Source: Barnesiella propionica (GTDB lineage Bacteria > Bacteroidota > Bacteroidia > Bacteroidales > Barnesiellaceae). From it: a stretch of 64,000 bases of DNA. The stretch is from contig NZ_JAOQJK010000011.1 of the NCBI RefSeq assembly GCF_025567045.1, forward strand, positions 1 to 64,000, read 5' to 3'. Position 1 is the stretch's first letter; every line of letters begins with the position of its first letter. The notes under the pieces were generated by a model. It was not told the DNA's origin and did no database searches. It saw only the letters and a program-made list of their open reading frames with translations. The translations under genes and the position numbers were made by a program. Below, piece after piece: positions 44,296 through 53,470 of the stretch.

Positions 44296-44375
44296 AATGT
44301 TCCTACGCCGGTATTATCCGTCTCAGGTTCATAGGGTATAATCTCAGCCATATTCAAATTTGGCACCCCTCTTGT
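44296..44375 (-). ncRNA. TPP riboswitch (THI element)
   Basis: On the minus strand the aptamer signature reads AGGGGTGCC, then GGCTGAGATTATACCC, then TGAACCTGAGACGGATAATA and CCGGCGTAGGAA. These are the conserved P2/J3-2 and P4/P5 segments that bind the pyrimidine and pyrophosphate of TPP. It lies about 70 bases upstream of thiD and heads the eight-gene thiamin operon, which it should repress when TPP is plentiful. Confidence 0.95.
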
Positions 44376-44383
44376 TTCGCTCA

Positions 44384-44391
44384 CAAATATA
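44384..44391 (-). promoter_or_regulatory. thi operon promoter -7 element
   Basis: CAAATATA on the plus strand reads TATATTTG on the minus strand, matching TAnnTTTG. Transcription from it would begin just before the riboswitch. Confidence 0.6.
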
Positions 44392-44460
44392 TGCAAAAAA
44401 GAACTATTACATAGTTAAATTTGTGTAAATACAAAGTAGTTTATAAAAAAAACATATTAA

Positions 44461-44499
44461 AAAAAGAAAGGGTTGTACCGGCAGAAACGATACAACCCT
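44461..44499 (-). terminator. Terminator of the NigD-like gene
   Basis: On the minus strand AGGGTTGTA (44499-44491) pairs with TACAACCCT (44477-44469) and is followed by TTCTTTTTT, 50 bases after the stop. Confidence 0.85.
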
Positions 44500-44548
44500 C
44501 GAATATATACATCAAAAAATAAAAGCCGGAAATATTGTTATAAGTTTT

Positions 44549-45310
44549 TTAATTACTTTCGGGTCTGTAATACGGAATCTTTATATAAGTTTCTTGTTTA
44601 CCGAGAAAATCAATTTTACTTATGCTTGTTGACGTTGATCCGTTAAAAGATTTGGCTTTGAAAATCAATGTTATATTGACTTCTTTGTTCGTCGGATATT
44701 CCGGTAATATGAATGAAATGTATTCCGATACTGTTGTCCCTTTTTTTTCTGTTTCCGGAGTAACATCTCCTTTATCATAAACCAGTACTAATGTATCGGA
44801 ATTAAGTTCGGTATCGTAATTACCGCTCCGGAAAAGTTGAACAGAACCTTTTATTCCGTTTTCTACCTCATATTTGGCATATGATAGATTTAATAAATTA
44901 TCATCTTTTCTGTATGTTATATATGGCTGTACTAATGCAGCGTTCGGAATAGTATCACTGGTATATTCTGTCATGAAAAAATCCCTTACGTAGGATTTAT
45001 CAAATGCAGCATAGTCGAGTGTTGCTTCTAAATAAGAGTTATTTCCGCTGGGTTGTTTGTCATAATCGACAGAAAAACTGGTAATTACGCGATCTACTCC
45101 ACTTAAATTGGATTGCTGAAATGCATTACTGCTTATTTTTATATCCATATTATCCAATTGTATATAGGGGATGCCGTTTGCGGTACGTTGTACACTGCCT
45201 AAACTTAATCCTGCCATACTATTTCCGCCGTCAATACAGCCGGTTAATAGAACGGAGGAGATAATAATACTGCATAATAAAATTACTTTCTTCATCTTTT
45301 TTACTTTCAT
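44549..45310 (-). CDS. NigD-like lipoprotein
   Basis: This 253-residue protein has a lipoprotein signal (VLLTGC, Cys25); starting at the second Met (residue 6) is equally possible. The mature part has two beta-rich halves (SLGSVQRTANGIPYIQLDN, then ITLIFKAKSF near the end). The layout and the SLGSV...YIQLD pattern resemble NigD-like lipoproteins of Bacteroides, whose function is unclear. The family assignment is tentative. It lies downstream of the sigma/barrel pair and could be in the same transcript (64-base gap). Confidence 0.6.
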   Translation of the reverse strand: MKVKKMKKVILLCSIIISSVLLTGCIDGGNSMAGLSLGSVQRTANGIPYIQLDNMDIKISSNAFQQSNLSGVDRVITSFSVDYDKQPSGNNSYLEATLDYAAFDKSYVRDFFMTEYTSDTIPNAALVQPYITYRKDDNLLNLSYAKYEVENGIKGSVQLFRSGNYDTELNSDTLVLVYDKGDVTPETEKKGTTVSEYISFILPEYPTNKEVNITLIFKAKSFNGSTSTSISKIDFLGKQETYIKIPYYRPESN

Positions 45311-45374
45311 CTATATTGATTCTATTATTTGGTTTTGGTGTTTTTAGTAGGAGGGAGAGGAGCCATCGCTATTA

Positions 45375-46568
45375 TTAGAAACTACTTCTCAGACCTACAT
45401 TAATTCCGAAATTAAGCGGTTTTTCTTTCCAGATATTTTTGATCTCGCTACCGTTGTCAAAATAATATCCCATTGTGGGTTCCGCATAAACGGCGAACAT
45501 CTTGTAAAAAGTGAGAGATGCTCCCAACTTAAAGTGAACGGAGAGTTGTGTTTTATTATCTGTGAATTTTTCGAAGTCTTCTCCTTCGAACTGTTCACTT
45601 CTACTCAGATCTTTATGCGAACCTCTTATATTAAAGTCTGCTTTTCCTCCGGCCGAAGCGTAAAAAGTTACAATACCGACGCGAGCAAAGCGGTAGTTGA
45701 TGTTGACAGGAATACCCAAATAATGTAATTCCTGCTTTCCTTTCAAACTCATGTCTTCCGTTTTATAATCGGAATGAAGGTAACTGTATACTAATCCTGT
45801 TTCTATTCCCCAGTTTTTAGCAAAGGTTTTTTCAACTGTGATTCCTGCTGATATAGGCATTCTGTGAGTATACTTTAAAACAGGAGCACTGCTTAATGTA
45901 GGAATATTTTTAAAATTTCCATTGTTGTGATTGACAGAATTTCCCGGTATAGTATTGGAAGCGAGCAGGTTCAGTGTAAATCCTGATGAAGATTTTTTAT
46001 TCTGTGTTTCTATTTCAGGCAAAACTTTTCCGGCATTCTCAAAATCCTGTAGTTTCTGTTCATATTCTTTGTCCGTTATGGAAGTATGTTTGTCGTTATG
46101 GTTTATTTTTTCTTCTGTAGTGGTTTCTTTATTCTCCGTTTTTATTATAGCAACAGAATTTTCTTTGACCGATATAGTACTTTTTTTTGCATCACTGACT
46201 TTTTCGGTTTGAACAATTTCTTTTGTTTGTAAAGCGATTGTTTTATATATAGGTCCTGTTCCCGAAACTTTTGAGGGACTTGTTTTTTCCGGTATTTCCA
46301 ACTGGGTTGGCTTATCTTGTGGTGAAGAGAGAGATACTACCGGCTTTATTGTTTGTGGAGGTACCGAATCCGGAGCCCATGTAAAAATACTAATACCTAC
46401 GATTCCTGCTATAATGGCGGCTGCCGATGTCCATAAGATACGACGAAATGGAACTACCTTTTTACGTGGTAATTCATTCTCGATAGATTCCCATAAATTT
46501 ACAGGAACATTAGCCTCATAATCTGCTAATTTCGATTGAATAAGATGTTCAAATCTTTTATCGTCCAT
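45375..46568 (-). CDS. Membrane-anchored protein with C-terminal beta-barrel domain (anti-sigma-like N-terminus)
   Basis: This 397-residue protein has three parts. Residues 1-40 form a helical cytosolic start (MDDKRFEHLIQSKLADYEAN) like anti-sigma proteins of Bacteroidetes, then comes a membrane helix at 44-64. A Thr/Ser/Lys/Glu-rich low-complexity linker covers about 65-230. A porin-like beta-barrel domain (about 235-397) ends in Phe (NVGLRSSF). It starts 17 bases after the ECF sigma gene, so it is likely its regulator. The topology of an inner-membrane helix plus an outer-membrane-type barrel is unusual. Confidence 0.75.
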   Translation of the reverse strand: MDDKRFEHLIQSKLADYEANVPVNLWESIENELPRKKVVPFRRILWTSAAAIIAGIVGISIFTWAPDSVPPQTIKPVVSLSSPQDKPTQLEIPEKTSPSKVSGTGPIYKTIALQTKEIVQTEKVSDAKKSTISVKENSVAIIKTENKETTTEEKINHNDKHTSITDKEYEQKLQDFENAGKVLPEIETQNKKSSSGFTLNLLASNTIPGNSVNHNNGNFKNIPTLSSAPVLKYTHRMPISAGITVEKTFAKNWGIETGLVYSYLHSDYKTEDMSLKGKQELHYLGIPVNINYRFARVGIVTFYASAGGKADFNIRGSHKDLSRSEQFEGEDFEKFTDNKTQLSVHFKLGASLTFYKMFAVYAEPTMGYYFDNGSEIKNIWKEKPLNFGINVGLRSSF

Positions 46569-46585
46569 CGGGAGTCGTTCTTTTC

Positions 46586-47110
46586 TTACAGTTCATTTAA
46601 TTTTTTTTGTATCAGTTTTTTTGCCCGTGTATATTGAGATCGTGACGTACTTTCGTTAATACCCAAAGCATCTGCGATCTCTTTATGTGAATAGCCTTCA
46701 ATCGCAAACATGTTAAATACGGTTCGGAAGCCGGGAGGAAGTTCTGCAATTATTTCCAACAGTTCTTCCGCGGATATTTGTTCGATAGCCGAATAGTCGG
46801 GTTCTTTCAGTAAATCCGGAGTGTCGATATCGATACATTCTTTCAGAATATCATTTTTTCTAAGTTCTTCCAGAGCTGTATTTATAAAGATACGTTTCAT
46901 CCATCCTTCAAAAGAACCTTCATGATTAAAAGAACCTATTGCCGTAAAAACCTTTATGAAGCCGTCTTGTACCATATCCTGAGCCATTTCTTTGTTATTG
47001 GCATAGCGCAGACAGATACCCATCATTTTGCGCGCATAGGTTTCATACAGAATCCTTTGTGCTTTGGCATCATTGTTCTTGCAGGCTTTTATCAGTTCTT
47101 TTTCGGTCAT
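46586..47110 (-). CDS. ECF RNA polymerase sigma factor
   Basis: This 174-residue sigma factor has region 2 at about 20-90 (MAQDMVQDGFIKVFTAIGSF) and region 4 at about 115-170 (LPPGFRTVFNMFAIEGYSHK, with the helix-turn-helix EIADALGINESTSRSQYTRA). No region 3 and no N-terminal extension are present, as expected for ECF factors. It is followed by the membrane-barrel gene, its probable partner. The signal it answers to is unknown. Confidence 0.93.
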   Translation of the reverse strand: MTEKELIKACKNNDAKAQRILYETYARKMMGICLRYANNKEMAQDMVQDGFIKVFTAIGSFNHEGSFEGWMKRIFINTALEELRKNDILKECIDIDTPDLLKEPDYSAIEQISAEELLEIIAELPPGFRTVFNMFAIEGYSHKEIADALGINESTSRSQYTRAKKLIQKKLNEL

Positions 47111-47195
47111 TCTCTCTTCAACTCCCTCAACCCGCAGTTATATATAAGATGCGACAGAAAGTGCAAATGCTGCATGGGTGAGTAAAAATATTTAA

Positions 47196-47229
47196 GCAGT
47201 TTCTCTTATATATTTTAATGAGAAACTGC
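47196..47229 (-). terminator. Terminator between DUF1015 and the sigma gene
   Basis: GCAGTTTCTC (47196-47205) pairs perfectly with GAGAAACTGC (47220-47229), 50 bases after the DUF1015 stop on the minus strand, with an AT-rich 3' flank. Confidence 0.6.
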
Positions 47230-47279
47230 CGGTTTGTTATAATAACATTAGATTTTCTATATATTTTATGATGTGATTG

Positions 47280-48524
47280 TTATATTAGTTTATGTATAAC
47301 AAGCCCTGATCTTAGTTTAGGTTCGAACCATGTGGTTTTGGGTGGCATGATATTTCCTGTGTCTGCAATATCCATTAATTGTTTCATGGATACAGGGTAA
47401 AGGGCGAGAGCCATTTTCATTTCTCCGCTGTCCACTCTTTTTTGTAATTCTTCCAAACCTCGTATTCCACCCACAAAATCTATACGTTTATCGCTTCTAA
47501 GGTCTTTTATACCTAATATGTCCCTTAAAATAAAATTGGAAGATATGGTTACATCCAGAATATCTATCGGGTCATTGTCATCGTATGTATCCGGTTTAGC
47601 GGTCAGGGAATACCAGTTTCCATCTATATATAAAGCAAAATTATGCAACCGGTCCGGTCTGTAAATATTGTTTCCTTTTTTTTCAACAATAAAATGAGAC
47701 GATAGTTTTTTTATAAAATCATCCGGAGTTAACCCGTTCAGGTCTTTTACGACACGGTTATAATCGATAATATTCAGTTGAGATTCGGGGAAACAGACTG
47801 CGAGGAAATAATTATATTCTTCGTCTCCGCGATGATCCGGATTTTGTTTGGATTTTTCAGCACCTACGAGTGCAGCTGCTGCTGTACGATGGTGTCCATC
47901 TGCAATATATAGTGCCGGGATAGTTTCAAATATGGAAGTTATCCGGTCGATGGTTTCTTTATCTTCAATAATCCAGAAATGGTGTCCAAAACCGTCGGGG
48001 GATATAAAGTCATATTCAGCTTTCCGGGTTGTAATGCGGCTGATGATTTCATTTAATTCCGGCTGGTCGGGATAAGCAAAAAATACAGGTTCTATATTGG
48101 CATTATTTATGCGTACATGTTTCATCCGGTCTTCTTCTTTGTCTCTTCGGGTGAGTTCATGCTTTTTTATAATGCCGTTCAGATAATCTTCCATGTGTGT
48201 ACATACCACCAATCCGTATTGGGTATGTCCGTTCATAGTCTGAGCATATATATAGTATCTTTCTTCGGAATCCTGAACCAGCCATCCGTTCTTTTGGAAT
48301 TTGTTGAAGTTCTCAACGGCTTTCGTATATACCCTTTCATCATGTTCGTCGGTTCCCGCTTCGAAATCTATTTCGGGTTTAATGATGTGATACAAAGATT
48401 TTTCGTTTCCTTCTGCCTCTTTCCGGGCTTCTTCGGAATTAAGTACGTCATAAGGTCTGGATGCTACTTGTTCTACCAGGTTTTTAGGGGGTCTTAGCCC
48501 TTTAAAAGGTTTGATCCTTGCCAT
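47280..48524 (-). CDS. DUF1015 family protein
   Basis: This 414-residue protein begins MARIKPFKGLRPPKNLVEQV and PYDVLNSEEAR, the DUF1015 opening. It has the YIADGHHRTAAA motif in the middle and KRIDFVGGIRGLEEL near the end. The HRTAAA motif recalls ParB/Srx-type nucleotide-binding domains, and some relatives lie with serine-synthesis genes. The function is not established. It is preceded by purA after 24 bases in the same direction. Confidence 0.88.
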   Translation of the reverse strand: MARIKPFKGLRPPKNLVEQVASRPYDVLNSEEARKEAEGNEKSLYHIIKPEIDFEAGTDEHDERVYTKAVENFNKFQKNGWLVQDSEERYYIYAQTMNGHTQYGLVVCTHMEDYLNGIIKKHELTRRDKEEDRMKHVRINNANIEPVFFAYPDQPELNEIISRITTRKAEYDFISPDGFGHHFWIIEDKETIDRITSIFETIPALYIADGHHRTAAAALVGAEKSKQNPDHRGDEEYNYFLAVCFPESQLNIIDYNRVVKDLNGLTPDDFIKKLSSHFIVEKKGNNIYRPDRLHNFALYIDGNWYSLTAKPDTYDDNDPIDILDVTISSNFILRDILGIKDLRSDKRIDFVGGIRGLEELQKRVDSGEMKMALALYPVSMKQLMDIADTGNIMPPKTTWFEPKLRSGLVIHKLI

Positions 48525-48548
48525 ATAGAATAGATATGTGAGATTATG

Positions 48549-49823
48549 TTATTCTTTGGTATATCTGATGATCGTTTGTTCCCGGTCAGGACCTACCGAT
48601 ACGATTTTGATGGGAACTTCAAGTTCGTTTTCCAGAAAAGACAGATATGCATTGAATTCTTCGGGGAATTCATCTTCACTTTTCATTTTTGTCATATCTG
48701 TTTTCCAGCCGGGTAATTCCACATAAACAGGCTCTATTTTATTGTCTTCGATAGAATAGGGGAATTCCGTTACTTCTTGTCCTTTAATGTTATAAGCGAC
48801 ACATGCCTTAATGGTTTCGAAGTCATCCAGAACATCACTTTTCATCATGATGAGCTGGGTTACTCCGTCTACCATAATGGCATATTTTAATGCAACGAGA
48901 TCTATCCATCCACAGCGGCGTTCGCGTCCGGTAACAGCACCGTATTCATGCCCGATTGCCCGTATCTTTTTTCCGGTTTCGTCATGTAATTCGGTGGGAA
49001 AAGGTCCGCTGCCCACTCGTGTACAATAAGCTTTAAAAATTCCGTATACGTCTCCTATTTTATTCGGGGCAATTCCCAATCCGGTACAAGCTCCGGCACA
49101 AACGGTATTGGAAGAGGTTACGAAAGGATAGGAGCCAAAATCTACATCCAGCATCGTTCCTTGTGCGCCTTCTGCCAAAATGCTTTTACCTTCTTTCAAA
49201 TAACGATTGATGACATGTTCGCTGTCTATGATGTTAAAACGTTTCAGATATTCAATGGCTTCAAACCATTTTGTTTCAAGTTCAGACAGGTCATAAGAGT
49301 AGTTAAGCGAATGTAATATGTTCTCATGCTTTTCTTTCGCTTTATTATATATTGCCTGGAAATCAAGAAATATATCTCCGATTCTTACACCGTTACGACT
49401 CACTTTATCGGTATAAGTAGGACCGATACCTTTACCTGTCGTACCTATTTTTGCGTCGCCTTTGGCTGCTTCATATGCAGCGTCCAGTATACGATGGGTA
49501 GGGAGTATTAAGTGCGCCTTTTTGGAAATGTACAGGTGCTTGGTTAAATCATGTCCGCTGGCAGCAAGACTTTCAGCCTCTTCTTTGAATAAAATGGGGT
49601 CCAGAACGACTCCGTTACCGATCACATTGATTTTACCACCTTGGAATATGCCCGACGGGATAGACCGTAATACATACTTCTCACCGTTGAATTCCAGTGT
49701 GTGACCGGCATTGGGACCTCCCTGAAAACGTGTTATAACGTCATAACCGGGGGTCAATACATCTACGACTTTTCCTTTTCCTTCGTCGCCCCATTGTAAT
49801 CCTAAAAGAACGTCAACTTTCAT
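48549..49823 (-). CDS. purA: Adenylosuccinate synthetase
   Basis: This 424-residue GTP-dependent enzyme has the glycine-rich loop LQWGDEGKGKVVDVL at residues 8-22, GGPNAGHT, the EGAQGTMLDVDFGSYP segment and the GTP-binding TKMK-type C-terminus. It joins IMP and aspartate on the way to AMP. It follows the Fur-family gene with a 36-base gap, an arrangement common in Bacteroidales. Confidence 0.97.
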   Translation of the reverse strand: MKVDVLLGLQWGDEGKGKVVDVLTPGYDVITRFQGGPNAGHTLEFNGEKYVLRSIPSGIFQGGKINVIGNGVVLDPILFKEEAESLAASGHDLTKHLYISKKAHLILPTHRILDAAYEAAKGDAKIGTTGKGIGPTYTDKVSRNGVRIGDIFLDFQAIYNKAKEKHENILHSLNYSYDLSELETKWFEAIEYLKRFNIIDSEHVINRYLKEGKSILAEGAQGTMLDVDFGSYPFVTSSNTVCAGACTGLGIAPNKIGDVYGIFKAYCTRVGSGPFPTELHDETGKKIRAIGHEYGAVTGRERRCGWIDLVALKYAIMVDGVTQLIMMKSDVLDDFETIKACVAYNIKGQEVTEFPYSIEDNKIEPVYVELPGWKTDMTKMKSEDEFPEEFNAYLSFLENELEVPIKIVSVGPDREQTIIRYTKE

Positions 49824-49859
49824 AATTGTTTTTAATGAATTCTTATTTGATTGTAAATA

Positions 49860-50336
49860 TTATTTTTGATTATGTATATTCTTTTTCTTTTCGGCTTTCA
49901 TACACCGGCTGCATATTCCATAGACATACAGGGAATAATATGAGGTGACGAAATTATTGAATTTTTTATTATTAAGGATACTCAGTAAATCCAGATCTTT
50001 TACTTCTCTGATTCTACCGCATTGAGTGCATATAAGATGGTGGTGATTAGCTGTGTTGAACGCTTTTTCGTACTGTAACGGATTATTACCGAACTGATGC
50101 TGTCTGACTAACCCTGCGTCTACCAACAGGCCTATAGTATTGTAGATGGTGGCTTTGCTCACTCTGTATTCACATTGTGTCATGATTTCGTACAAAGAAC
50201 AGACATCAAAGTGTACATTCATAGAGTAAATTTTTTCCAACACGGCAAAACGTTCCGGTGTTTTCCGAAGCTTCTTGACTTCCAGGTATTGGGTAAATTT
50301 TTGTTTAACCAACTCTTTTGTTTTGTCTTCCGGCAT
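49860..50336 (-). CDS. Fur family transcriptional regulator
   Basis: This 158-residue protein has a winged-helix DNA-binding domain (about 15-85: SKATIYNTIGLLVDAGLV) and a C-terminal metal-binding dimerisation domain. The domain has HHHLICTQCGRIREV and a second CxxC pair (CSRCMKAEKK), the structural zinc site. Whether it senses iron, zinc or peroxide cannot be told. It starts the purA transcript, so purine synthesis may be linked to metal status through read-through. Confidence 0.9.
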   Translation of the reverse strand: MPEDKTKELVKQKFTQYLEVKKLRKTPERFAVLEKIYSMNVHFDVCSLYEIMTQCEYRVSKATIYNTIGLLVDAGLVRQHQFGNNPLQYEKAFNTANHHHLICTQCGRIREVKDLDLLSILNNKKFNNFVTSYYSLYVYGICSRCMKAEKKKNIHNQK

Positions 50337-50606
50337 AGCTGTAATCGTATGACGACAAAGTTATGTATTTTTTATGGTAAGAACAACATAAAAAAGAAAG
50401 CAATATCCTTTTTATTTTAAACGAAGATTGGATTTCTGGTAAAAAACGTGTTGTTGTTAAATATATATCTTGATAGGTCTGCATTCTATGAAGAAAAAAT
50501 AAGTCACTCAACAATATTATTGAAAGTATTATAATATTGATGATAATAATAACCGTATTTATATGGTGGTGACGGTTCTGAATTGTTTATAATTAAAAGA
50601 TATGAT

Positions 50607-51284
50607 CTATTCCGGAAAATATTCTTTGCATATTTCATATTCTAAGTACAGGTCTTCAGCAATCTTTTTTTGTTTCGTATTACCATTTTTGTCCCATTCT
50701 GATATGACAGGAATCAGTTTGTCTGCGAAGTTTTTTATTTTCATTCCCCGTTTGAGACAAGACAATGAGATAAAGGCTGTCATGTGGTTCCCGGAAATAC
50801 ATTGTTTAAGCCCTTTTGCTATTATCACTTCGTTTTCTGTAGAAGAAAAATGATTTGTTTTTATCATTAAAGATATAATTAACCGATAGCCTGTATAAAT
50901 AGCCATATTGCCTTTATTCTGGATACATTCGAGTGCCAGCTCTTTTGCGAATGGCAGATTTTGGAAAAGATTTTTGCAACAGCTGTCTGCTATTTCGGTA
51001 TAAGGAATATCGTTTATCCACCTGTAGGCATGCTCTTTATCAAATTTTTCTGCCGGATAAAGATAGGGTGCCAGCATCATGGATTCTCTTACTGCTTTAT
51101 CTTCCCATAATTTTTCAGCCAGTTCTTCATTTGGCGAGTATGATGATGCTATTTCTTTGATGAGAGGTTGTGTAAGGCCGAAATTTATTTTATAGTTCAT
51201 TCCCTTTTCCCGCATGCTAGCAGATACTATACCGTTCATCGAAAGCCTGAAACGCCGTTTTATCTCTTTTATCTCATTGTCCAT
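50607..51284 (-). CDS. DNA alkylation repair protein (AlkD-like)
   Basis: This 225-residue helical-repeat protein starts at ATG 51284 (MDNEIKEIKRRFRLSMNG); the open frame extends upstream only with a TTG. It is built of HEAT-like helices. Segments such as YLYPAEKFDKEHAYRWINDI and EIADSCCKNLFQNLPFAKEL fit the AlkD family of DNA glycosylases. The catalytic Asp and Trp of AlkD cannot be placed with certainty, so activity is uncertain. It is monocistronic, between DPP III and fur. Confidence 0.72.
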   Translation of the reverse strand: MDNEIKEIKRRFRLSMNGIVSASMREKGMNYKINFGLTQPLIKEIASSYSPNEELAEKLWEDKAVRESMMLAPYLYPAEKFDKEHAYRWINDIPYTEIADSCCKNLFQNLPFAKELALECIQNKGNMAIYTGYRLIISLMIKTNHFSSTENEVIIAKGLKQCISGNHMTAFISLSCLKRGMKIKNFADKLIPVISEWDKNGNTKQKKIAEDLYLEYEICKEYFPE

Positions 51285-51346
51285 GATCATGTCGTTTAAG
51301 TAAGCCGTATGCAAAGTAATAATAAATTCCAATTATGACAAAAAGA

Positions 51347-51373
51347 AACCGCCTTGTCGGTGACAGGGCGGTT
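51347..51373 (-). terminator. Terminator of the DPP III gene
   Basis: AACCGCCTTGTC pairs with GACAGGGCGGTT (one G-U) around GGT; on the minus strand it is followed by TCTTTTTG. It is 26 bases past the stop. Confidence 0.85.
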
Positions 51374-51398
51374 CTGTATTAATTTTAAAGATGGCCGT

Positions 51399-53441
51399 TT
51401 ATTCATTATATGTAGGCAGGGGAGAATAATCTTTGGAATAGCGAAGCATTTGTTCAGCATAACCTTCGTCATAAGAAACAGTGACATCGGTAATATCTCC
51501 GTTTTTGTCATATACAGGAGTATATACCGGATTTACAAATCCTTTGTAAGGGGCTATATTCAATTTTGCGTAGCGCTCCAAAATTTCTTTATGAAGGGCC
51601 GGGTCTACTTTAACTCCGTAATTTTCTACCAGTTTCCGACCTGCTTCCAAATCTCCTTCCGATTTGATTCGTTGTACTTCGGCCAGCAATTCTCCCAGCA
51701 GATTACGCATTTTTTCATAATCGTTAATAACGACAAAAGTCTTTCCGTCTCGTTTTACAAATTCGATTACGTTATCGTCAAGACCTTTTTCATATACCCA
51801 ACGGGCGATAAGCTGGCGGTTACGCATATGAGATTCTTCGATATTATTGCCAGGAATAATGCGGGTGAGCTGTGTCATAAGGCCGTTCATCATATACTTA
51901 TAATATTCTGCTTTGTAAGCATCCGGAGTAGGAAGCAATCCTAGTTCGGTTATTTTAGGATCGGCCATATAATAAAGGGCAAAGAGGTCGGCGCGTGTTT
52001 CTTCTAATGTGGATCCGTAAGCTTTAAGTGCGTCAGGATCTACTCCGGGGAGAAGTTTTCCGGAACCATGTCCCAGGCATTCATGTAAGTCTGTATGCAG
52101 ATTGTCGGCCTGAAAACCGTATTTATCCATCAGTTCTCTTGTAGCATCGTCATATACAAATTCTTCGGCGAATCCGTTCCCGTGAGCAGCCATGTCGTAA
52201 GCTTCTGTTATATTTTCAATAGTGACCGATTTTGAACCGTGCATGTGACGAATCCAATTGGAATTAGGAAGGTTGATGCCTATAGGGGTTGCCGGATAAC
52301 AGTCCCCGGCTAGTATTGCAGCTGTTATTACTTTTGCCGAAACACCTTTTACTTCCTCTTTTTTGAACCGTTTATCTACAGGGGAATGATCTTCAAACCA
52401 TTGAGCATTCTGGCTGATGACATGGGTACGTTCCGATGCTTCTTTGTTTTTGAAATTAACGATGGACTCCCAACTGGCTTTCATTCCGAGGGGATCGCCG
52501 TAGCTTTCGGTAAATCCGTTTACAAAGTCGATATCCGAGTTCAGGTCCTTAACCCACAAGATTGCATATTCGTCAAATTGCCTTAGGTTTCCGCTTTTAT
52601 AATATTCTATCAGTTTTTCAATAACGGCTTTTTGCTGGTCGTTCTCTGCAACCGTGGCTGCTTTTTCCAGCCAGTAAACTATTTTTTCAAGAGCTTGTGT
52701 ATAAAGTCCGCCTATTTTGTAAGTTTCTTCTATAATTTTGCCGTCTTTTTTAACCAGACGGCTGTTAAGTCCGTAAGATATAGGCATCGTATCGTTCGGA
52801 TCTTTCATTTTGTTATAGAAATTTTCTACTTCGACTTGGGTTACTCCGTCGTAATAGTTACCGGCCGAAGTAAGTATAAGGTCTTCGCCTTCTGTCTGAT
52901 TTACCCGTTTTTTCAGCAGTTCCGGATTGAATATGACGGGAACGATATCCGATAATAAATTATCAACACTTTGTCCTTCTTTTACAGGCAAGGTTGACGG
53001 GTCTACCGATTTTACAGCTTCGGTAAAGAAACTTTCAGAAAAACCGGGAGTAAATTTATCGGTAGAATAGTGGTGGTGTATACCGTTGGAGAACCATACT
53101 TGTTTTAAATAAACTTCCAAAGCTTTAAATTCCGGGTCGTTTTTATCTCCGGTGTAATTCTGATATACCGATTCTAAGGTACGTCGGATAGCGAGATTCA
53201 GTTTACCTTGCTGGTCGAAAAGAATATCACGTCCGTTTAGAGCTGCTTCCGTGAGATAATAGACAAGTTCTTTTTGTTTAAGGGACAGGTCTTCGAATCC
53301 GGGTACTTTATAACGGAGTACTTCCAGATCGGCGAATCTTTCAACTGAATAATTGAAATCGTCTTTGTCCGTTTCGGCTTTTTGAGTAGAGCACGAAAGT
53401 AATGTAGCTATAGCCATCATTGTACATGCGATTTTTTTCAT
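51399..53441 (-). CDS. Dipeptidyl peptidase III (M49), lipoprotein
   Basis: This 680-residue zinc peptidase has a lipoprotein signal (LLSC, Cys17). The M49 metal motif reads HECLGH at 453-458, and the second acid block is EETRAD at about 480-485, equivalent to EECRAE. The six-residue HEXXGH spacing is the hallmark of this family. It removes dipeptides from the N-termini of oligopeptides, here probably in the periplasm or outer membrane. It is downstream of rlmI with a 29-base gap. Confidence 0.93.
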   Translation of the reverse strand: MKKIACTMMAIATLLSCSTQKAETDKDDFNYSVERFADLEVLRYKVPGFEDLSLKQKELVYYLTEAALNGRDILFDQQGKLNLAIRRTLESVYQNYTGDKNDPEFKALEVYLKQVWFSNGIHHHYSTDKFTPGFSESFFTEAVKSVDPSTLPVKEGQSVDNLLSDIVPVIFNPELLKKRVNQTEGEDLILTSAGNYYDGVTQVEVENFYNKMKDPNDTMPISYGLNSRLVKKDGKIIEETYKIGGLYTQALEKIVYWLEKAATVAENDQQKAVIEKLIEYYKSGNLRQFDEYAILWVKDLNSDIDFVNGFTESYGDPLGMKASWESIVNFKNKEASERTHVISQNAQWFEDHSPVDKRFKKEEVKGVSAKVITAAILAGDCYPATPIGINLPNSNWIRHMHGSKSVTIENITEAYDMAAHGNGFAEEFVYDDATRELMDKYGFQADNLHTDLHECLGHGSGKLLPGVDPDALKAYGSTLEETRADLFALYYMADPKITELGLLPTPDAYKAEYYKYMMNGLMTQLTRIIPGNNIEESHMRNRQLIARWVYEKGLDDNVIEFVKRDGKTFVVINDYEKMRNLLGELLAEVQRIKSEGDLEAGRKLVENYGVKVDPALHKEILERYAKLNIAPYKGFVNPVYTPVYDKNGDITDVTVSYDEGYAEQMLRYSKDYSPLPTYNE

Positions 53442-53470
53442 ATAACGTTGTTTTTGTGTTTAAGTTCTTT

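Noticed and set aside
50512..50539. AT-only inverted repeat CAATATTAT/ATAATATTG upstream of the fur gene
   Set aside because: Low sequence complexity makes such repeats common by chance in this AT-rich gap; no T run or promoter context supports a function.
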